A DNA stretch of 7,509 nucleotides, from positions 1 through 7,509 of the forward strand of contig CAZGHF010000022.1 of NCBI GenBank assembly GCA_964525595.1. Reading direction: 5' to 3'. This stretch comes from CAZGHF01 sp964525595. GTDB taxonomy: Bacteria; Patescibacteriota; Minisyncoccia; UBA6257; GWB1-50-10. The notes under the pieces were generated by a model. That model was not told where the DNA came from, made no database searches, and saw only the letters and a list, made by a program, of their open reading frames with translations. The translations under genes were made by a program, and so were the position numbers. This document shows, one piece after another, positions 5,457-7,509 of the stretch. How positions within the stretch are numbered: position 1 is the first letter of the stretch; each line of letters opens with the position of its first letter.

Positions 5457-6239
5457 TTACAATAAGAATATCAGAAAACCCAAAAGAATCATTGCAATCC
5501 CTCCCCAAAGACGCATACCCTTCTTCTCTTCCTTCTGCCATTTCTGCACTTTCTTGAGGAGAACCTCATTTGAAGCCAAGGCCAAAATAATAATGAGGGG
5601 CAGAACGAAAATCAGATTGTAGAGAAGGAGATAACCCAGACCCGCGGCATACGTAGCCGAGTCGTGAAGAAGTCCCAAAACCAGAAGATAAGGTCCGCCG
5701 GTGCAGGGAAATTCACACAAGCCCACGAGTGCTCCCAGAACGAACGCGGTCGGCACCGAAGCTTTCTCCATAAGCCCGGCAATCCTGTGATGAGCGGCAC
5801 TGGGAATCTTTAGTTTAACCGGAAATCGCGGGAAAAACTCGTTTATGAGATTTATCGCCCCGAGAACGATAAGAAGCGCAGCGCCCACTTTAGCCATGAA
5901 ATTTGGCGTGTTGAAGAGATGAAGCGCCTGGAGAATACCCAAACCAATAAGAACATAAACCACGAAAAGCCCGGCAACGTAAGAACCGCCGATTTTTAAC
6001 ATCCCCGAACGCAATTTGCCGATACTGAAAAGAAAGGCGATGGTGAGGAGCAAAATCGAGAAAGCGCAGGGATTTACGCTGTCAATTATCGCCGCAACTA
6101 TCACTAAGGGCAGAAGCAGTTTCCCGCCGTCGCTGAAACTCCAAAGAAAGTTCTGTCCCGCTCCCGTAAAACGGAAGAAAAAGAAAACTCCGAAGAAAGC
6201 AATCGCGAGTAGAATAGGGATGATTATTTTCTTTTTCAT
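5457..6239 (-). CDS. CcdA/DsbD-type thiol-disulfide membrane transporter
   Basis: This 260-residue protein has an N-terminal hydrophobic segment and about six further helices. Its two signatures are DSVNPCAFS (Cys58) and GLCEFPCTGGPY (Cys175, Cys179). In CcdA and the central domain of DsbD, one cysteine in each half of a pseudo-repeat forms the redox pair that takes electrons from cytoplasmic thioredoxin and passes them to proteins outside. Cys58 and Cys179, in the two NPC/FPC contexts, are the likely pair, with Cys175 extra. It lacks the soluble domains of full DsbD, so separate partners are needed; the anchored Trx-fold protein two genes on is the obvious one. The start overlaps the DUF1573 stop by 4 bp (ATGA). 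No cytochrome c or c-type maturation gene is in view, so a general thiol or copper-related function is likelier than cytochrome biogenesis. Confidence 0.93.
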   Translation of the reverse strand: MKKKIIIPILLAIAFFGVFFFFRFTGAGQNFLWSFSDGGKLLLPLVIVAAIIDSVNPCAFSILLLTIAFLFSIGKLRSGMLKIGGSYVAGLFVVYVLIGLGILQALHLFNTPNFMAKVGAALLIVLGAINLINEFFPRFPVKLKIPSAAHHRIAGLMEKASVPTAFVLGALVGLCEFPCTGGPYLLVLGLLHDSATYAAGLGYLLLYNLIFVLPLIIILALASNEVLLKKVQKWQKEEKKGMRLWGGIAMILLGFLIFLL

Positions 6240-6739
6240 GGCGTTACCGTCGCTTTAATTCTTAAAACGGCGATGGAATCTCCCGACTTGTTTTTGAGAT
6301 AAATTTCTCTCTGAACCTTTCCCACGCCGGCTGGACCATGAGCGGCCGGGTCGAAAACAACCGAAACCGCAAATTCCTCTCCAGCCTCAATGGTTTTTCT
6401 CAAGGGCGGCATGAATCCGTGTCCCGGCATTCCGAAAGGGCCGGCCTCACTGCCGTCTTTCACAAAATAAGCCGTCGTGCACATGCAGGAAGTGTACATT
6501 TTCTCAATTTCTATCGCTTTATTACCTTCGTTTCTAATCATGAAATCGTGGCCGACATCCCCTGCCGCCATGCTGATTGTTCCGAAGTCAAAAGACTGTT
6601 CTCCCGATACGAGTGCGGAATTAATATCAGCGCGGAGATTTTCGCCAGTATCGGGCGCCGGTTTAATAAGCAGTATCAATCCAAGACTTCCCAAAACGAC
6701 CGCCGCAATGATTATTGATGATTTGATTTTTTTGTTCAT
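6236..6739 (-). CDS. Membrane-anchored DUF1573 protein with CMC motif and Met/His loop
   Basis: This 167-residue protein has an anchor helix at about 8-26 with no lipobox cysteine, then a single beta-sandwich domain facing outside. The DUF1573 pattern is clear: FDFGTI (50-55), a HDFMIRNEGNKAI strand (64-76) and TSCMCTTA (83-90), corresponding to the usual TSCGCT. Between strands it carries FGMPGHGFMPP (102-112), with Met104, His107 and Met110 spaced as possible copper ligands near the Cys85-x-Cys87 pair. The domain ends with VVFDPAAHGPAGVG and a final strand. The role of DUF1573 proteins is not established. As first gene of the block, directly before and overlapping ccdA, it could be a target reduced by the CcdA pathway or a metal-binding partner. 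It starts about 20 bp after a terminator, so a promoter must lie close by, but I see no convincing one. Confidence 0.87.
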   Translation of the reverse strand: MNKKIKSSIIIAAVVLGSLGLILLIKPAPDTGENLRADINSALVSGEQSFDFGTISMAAGDVGHDFMIRNEGNKAIEIEKMYTSCMCTTAYFVKDGSEAGPFGMPGHGFMPPLRKTIEAGEEFAVSVVFDPAAHGPAGVGKVQREIYLKNKSGDSIAVLRIKATVTP

Positions 6740-6758
6740 AGATTTTTAGTGTTAACGA

Positions 6759-6782
6759 AATAAAAACCCTCAAAAAGGGTTT
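6759..6782 (-). terminator. Intrinsic terminator after the H-C...C...H protein gene
   Basis: On the minus-strand transcript AAACCCU (6782-6776) pairs with AGGGUUU (6770-6764) around a UUUUG loop, followed by a U-rich run UUAUUU. The stem is perfect at seven pairs. It lies about 35 bp after the stop at 6819 and about 20 bp before the DUF1573 start, and so separates the two transcription units. Confidence 0.8.
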
Positions 6783-6818
6783 AATAACGCGTCAGAGCAG
6801 ACCCTTAAAAGGTTTAAC

Positions 6819-7211
6819 CTAACGCGCTGGAGCGGAGGTGGGACTTGTCTCCAAAAGCGAAAGCCAGCTTCTCAATTTTCTTATTAATTGAAACGGTCCG
6901 TGAGTGTCTTCGTTCGCGGAGAAAGACAAACTCATCGGGATAAATTCTTTCCGTGAAATTTTCGAGGCAGAAAAAAGAACGCCGATAAGCAACGATAAAA
7001 TTAGAAATCCCAGGTTTTTGGAAACGACGCTCGAAAAGTTTTTGAAAAAACCGATGTGAAAAGAAGCAAAACCGAAAAGGCCTTCCGGACAAGCCGTCCC
7101 TTCCATTAATGAAACCAGACAGTGAGCCGAACCACTCATCATTATCGTAAAGCCGAAAAGGGCCACCAAAACAAAACTCGTAACAAGAATGGATTTTAGA
7201 ATGAACTCCAT
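6819..7211 (-). CDS. Unnamed two-helix membrane protein with H-C...C...H pattern
   Basis: This 130-residue protein has hydrophobic helices at about 5-26 and 66-82. Between them are SGSAHCLVSLMEGTACPEG (His30, Cys31, Cys41) and FASFHIGFFKNFSS (His52), with Met24, Met25 and Met36 nearby. This outward-facing loop could form a disulfide or bind a soft metal. The C-terminal third is polar, with Ser, Lys and Pro, and has no recognised motif. I recall broadly similar small proteins with C...C-P and a downstream F-x-x-H in other CPR genomes, without an assigned function. It has its own promoter and terminator and lies between enolase and the thiol-redox block, so it is probably transcribed alone. Codon-frame quality and the promoter position support ATG 7211. 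A role in copper or redox stress is inferred from its neighbours and residues only. Confidence 0.8.
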   Translation of the reverse strand: MEFILKSILVTSFVLVALFGFTIMMSGSAHCLVSLMEGTACPEGLFGFASFHIGFFKNFSSVVSKNLGFLILSLLIGVLFSASKISRKEFIPMSLSFSANEDTHGPFQLIRKLRSWLSLLETSPTSAPAR

Positions 7212-7217
7212 GCCGTG

Positions 7218-7246
7218 ATTATATACTAACGCTTTAGGGATACAAA
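7218..7246 (-). promoter_or_regulatory. Promoter with consensus -10, probable leaderless start
   Basis: On the minus strand a perfect TATAAT (7223-7218) ends 6 nt before ATG 7211. Upstream, TTGTAT (16-bp spacer) or TTTGTA (17-bp spacer) is a poor -35 that lies within the last codons of enolase. The -10 to ATG distance is the same as at csoR, again placing transcription start at the start codon. Confidence 0.65.
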
Positions 7247-7509
7247 CGGATTAGTTCCTTGAATTTCGGCAGTCTTTCTCCGGCCGGAGCACCGATTTTA
7301 ACGCCGTAGGCGTTTGCGGCTTTTGCAAAGTGAATCAAGAAACTGTCTGCCGTCTCGCCCGCCCGGTGGGAAACGATGCATTTTACACCGTTTTGATGGG
7401 CGACGCCCATGGCTGCGCACGTCTCCGAAACAGTACCAATCTGGTTGGGTTTTATAATCACGCCGTTTATCATTCCCCTTGCGGAGGCGGCTTTAATGAG
7501 TTCCGGGTC
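7234..7509 (-). CDS. eno: Enolase, C-terminal 91 residues (partial)
   Basis: The frame enters from the right edge and stops at 7234, so only the C-terminus of the glycolytic enzyme that interconverts 2-phosphoglycerate and phosphoenolpyruvate is present. Enolase motifs are clear: IIKPNQIGTVSET, which holds an active-site lysine; KCIVSHRAGET, the loop whose His-Arg-Ser normally contacts substrate; and VKIGAPAGERLPKFKEL near the end, with the lysine that is usually IKTG. The loop reads SHRAGE where nearly all enolases have SHRSGE. The internal methionine at 7473 is not a start, because the enolase sequence continues upstream of it to the edge. It is a housekeeping neighbour with no evident link to the copper genes beyond sharing strand. 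Confidence 0.93.
   Translation of the reverse strand, partial: DPELIKAASARGMINGVIIKPNQIGTVSETCAAMGVAHQNGVKCIVSHRAGETADSFLIHFAKAANAYGVKIGAPAGERLPKFKELIRLYP

Noticed and set aside
6338..6718. 126-codon plus-strand open frame opposite the DUF1573 gene
   Set aside because: It is a shadow of a clear DUF1573 domain, with no hydrophobic or motif pattern of its own.
2894..6739. Use of TGA as a sense codon, as in some CPR lineages
   Set aside because: TGA sits exactly at the expected ends of csoR and DUF1573, and the large genes contain no in-frame TGA.
6814..7092. 92-codon minus-strand frame overlapping the two-helix protein
   Set aside because: It is a different frame of the same DNA, rich in Arg, Phe and Ser, with no start context; the 130-residue frame has the promoter and a coherent membrane pattern.
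7234..7473. Stand-alone 79-residue gene starting at Met 7473
   Set aside because: The enolase sequence continues in frame to the window edge, so this Met is internal.
1..7509. CRISPR arrays, tRNA or rRNA genes, transposases, origins
   Set aside because: I saw no regularly spaced direct repeats, cloverleaf or rRNA sequence, or transposase-like frame on either strand.

Overview
The window looks like a piece of a Patescibacteria/CPR (Parcubacteria-type) genome using the standard code: TGA is a normal stop for csoR and the DUF1573 gene. The assignment rests on gene content (a PD-(D/E)XK-like protein of the kind common in these genomes, and small Cys-rich membrane proteins without named families), scarce Shine-Dalgarno sites, very tight gene packing, and small palindromic repeats. 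It is an inference from memory of such genomes, not a database result. All recognised genes lie on the minus strand, so transcription runs from high to low coordinates.

In transcription order: (1) the 3' end of enolase (7234-7509). (2) A two-helix membrane protein with an H-C...C...H pattern (6819-7211), with a TATAAT box 6 nt before its ATG and an intrinsic terminator after it (6759-6782). (3) A run of six closely packed genes for extracytoplasmic thiol chemistry and possibly copper handling (6739 down to 3226): a membrane-anchored DUF1573 protein with a CMC motif and a Met/His loop, a CcdA/DsbD-type electron-transfer membrane protein, an unnamed five-helix CPIC protein with a terminal CC, a membrane-anchored thioredoxin-fold protein (WCSHC) resembling the Trx domain of VKOR, an unnamed anchored protein with CC, DCNH and a terminal SCGV, and a DoxX-family protein. 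(4) A copper-response unit: csoR, with its palindromic operator lying over its own promoter, then a CopB-type (P1B-3) copper ATPase, then a 70-aa Met/His/Gly-rich membrane peptide. (5) A 26-aa membrane peptide whose stop codon overlaps the start of a PD-(D/E)XK-like gene cut by the left edge.

The genes fit together as a copper and thiol-stress island. CsoR senses copper and derepresses the exporter. The upstream block could pass reductant from the cytoplasm through CcdA to the anchored Trx-fold, Cys-rich and CMC proteins. This parallels the proteobacterial Scs (suppressor of copper sensitivity) systems, where a DsbD-like protein serves Trx-like partners. That parallel is my hypothesis.

Points worth a second look are the two unnamed Cys proteins; a palindromic repeat carried in frame inside the Trx-fold gene; a short ORF overlapping csoR that resembles the first ten residues of the ATPase and then runs into a palindromic element; competing hairpins between csoR and copB; and two promoters that imply leaderless mRNAs.
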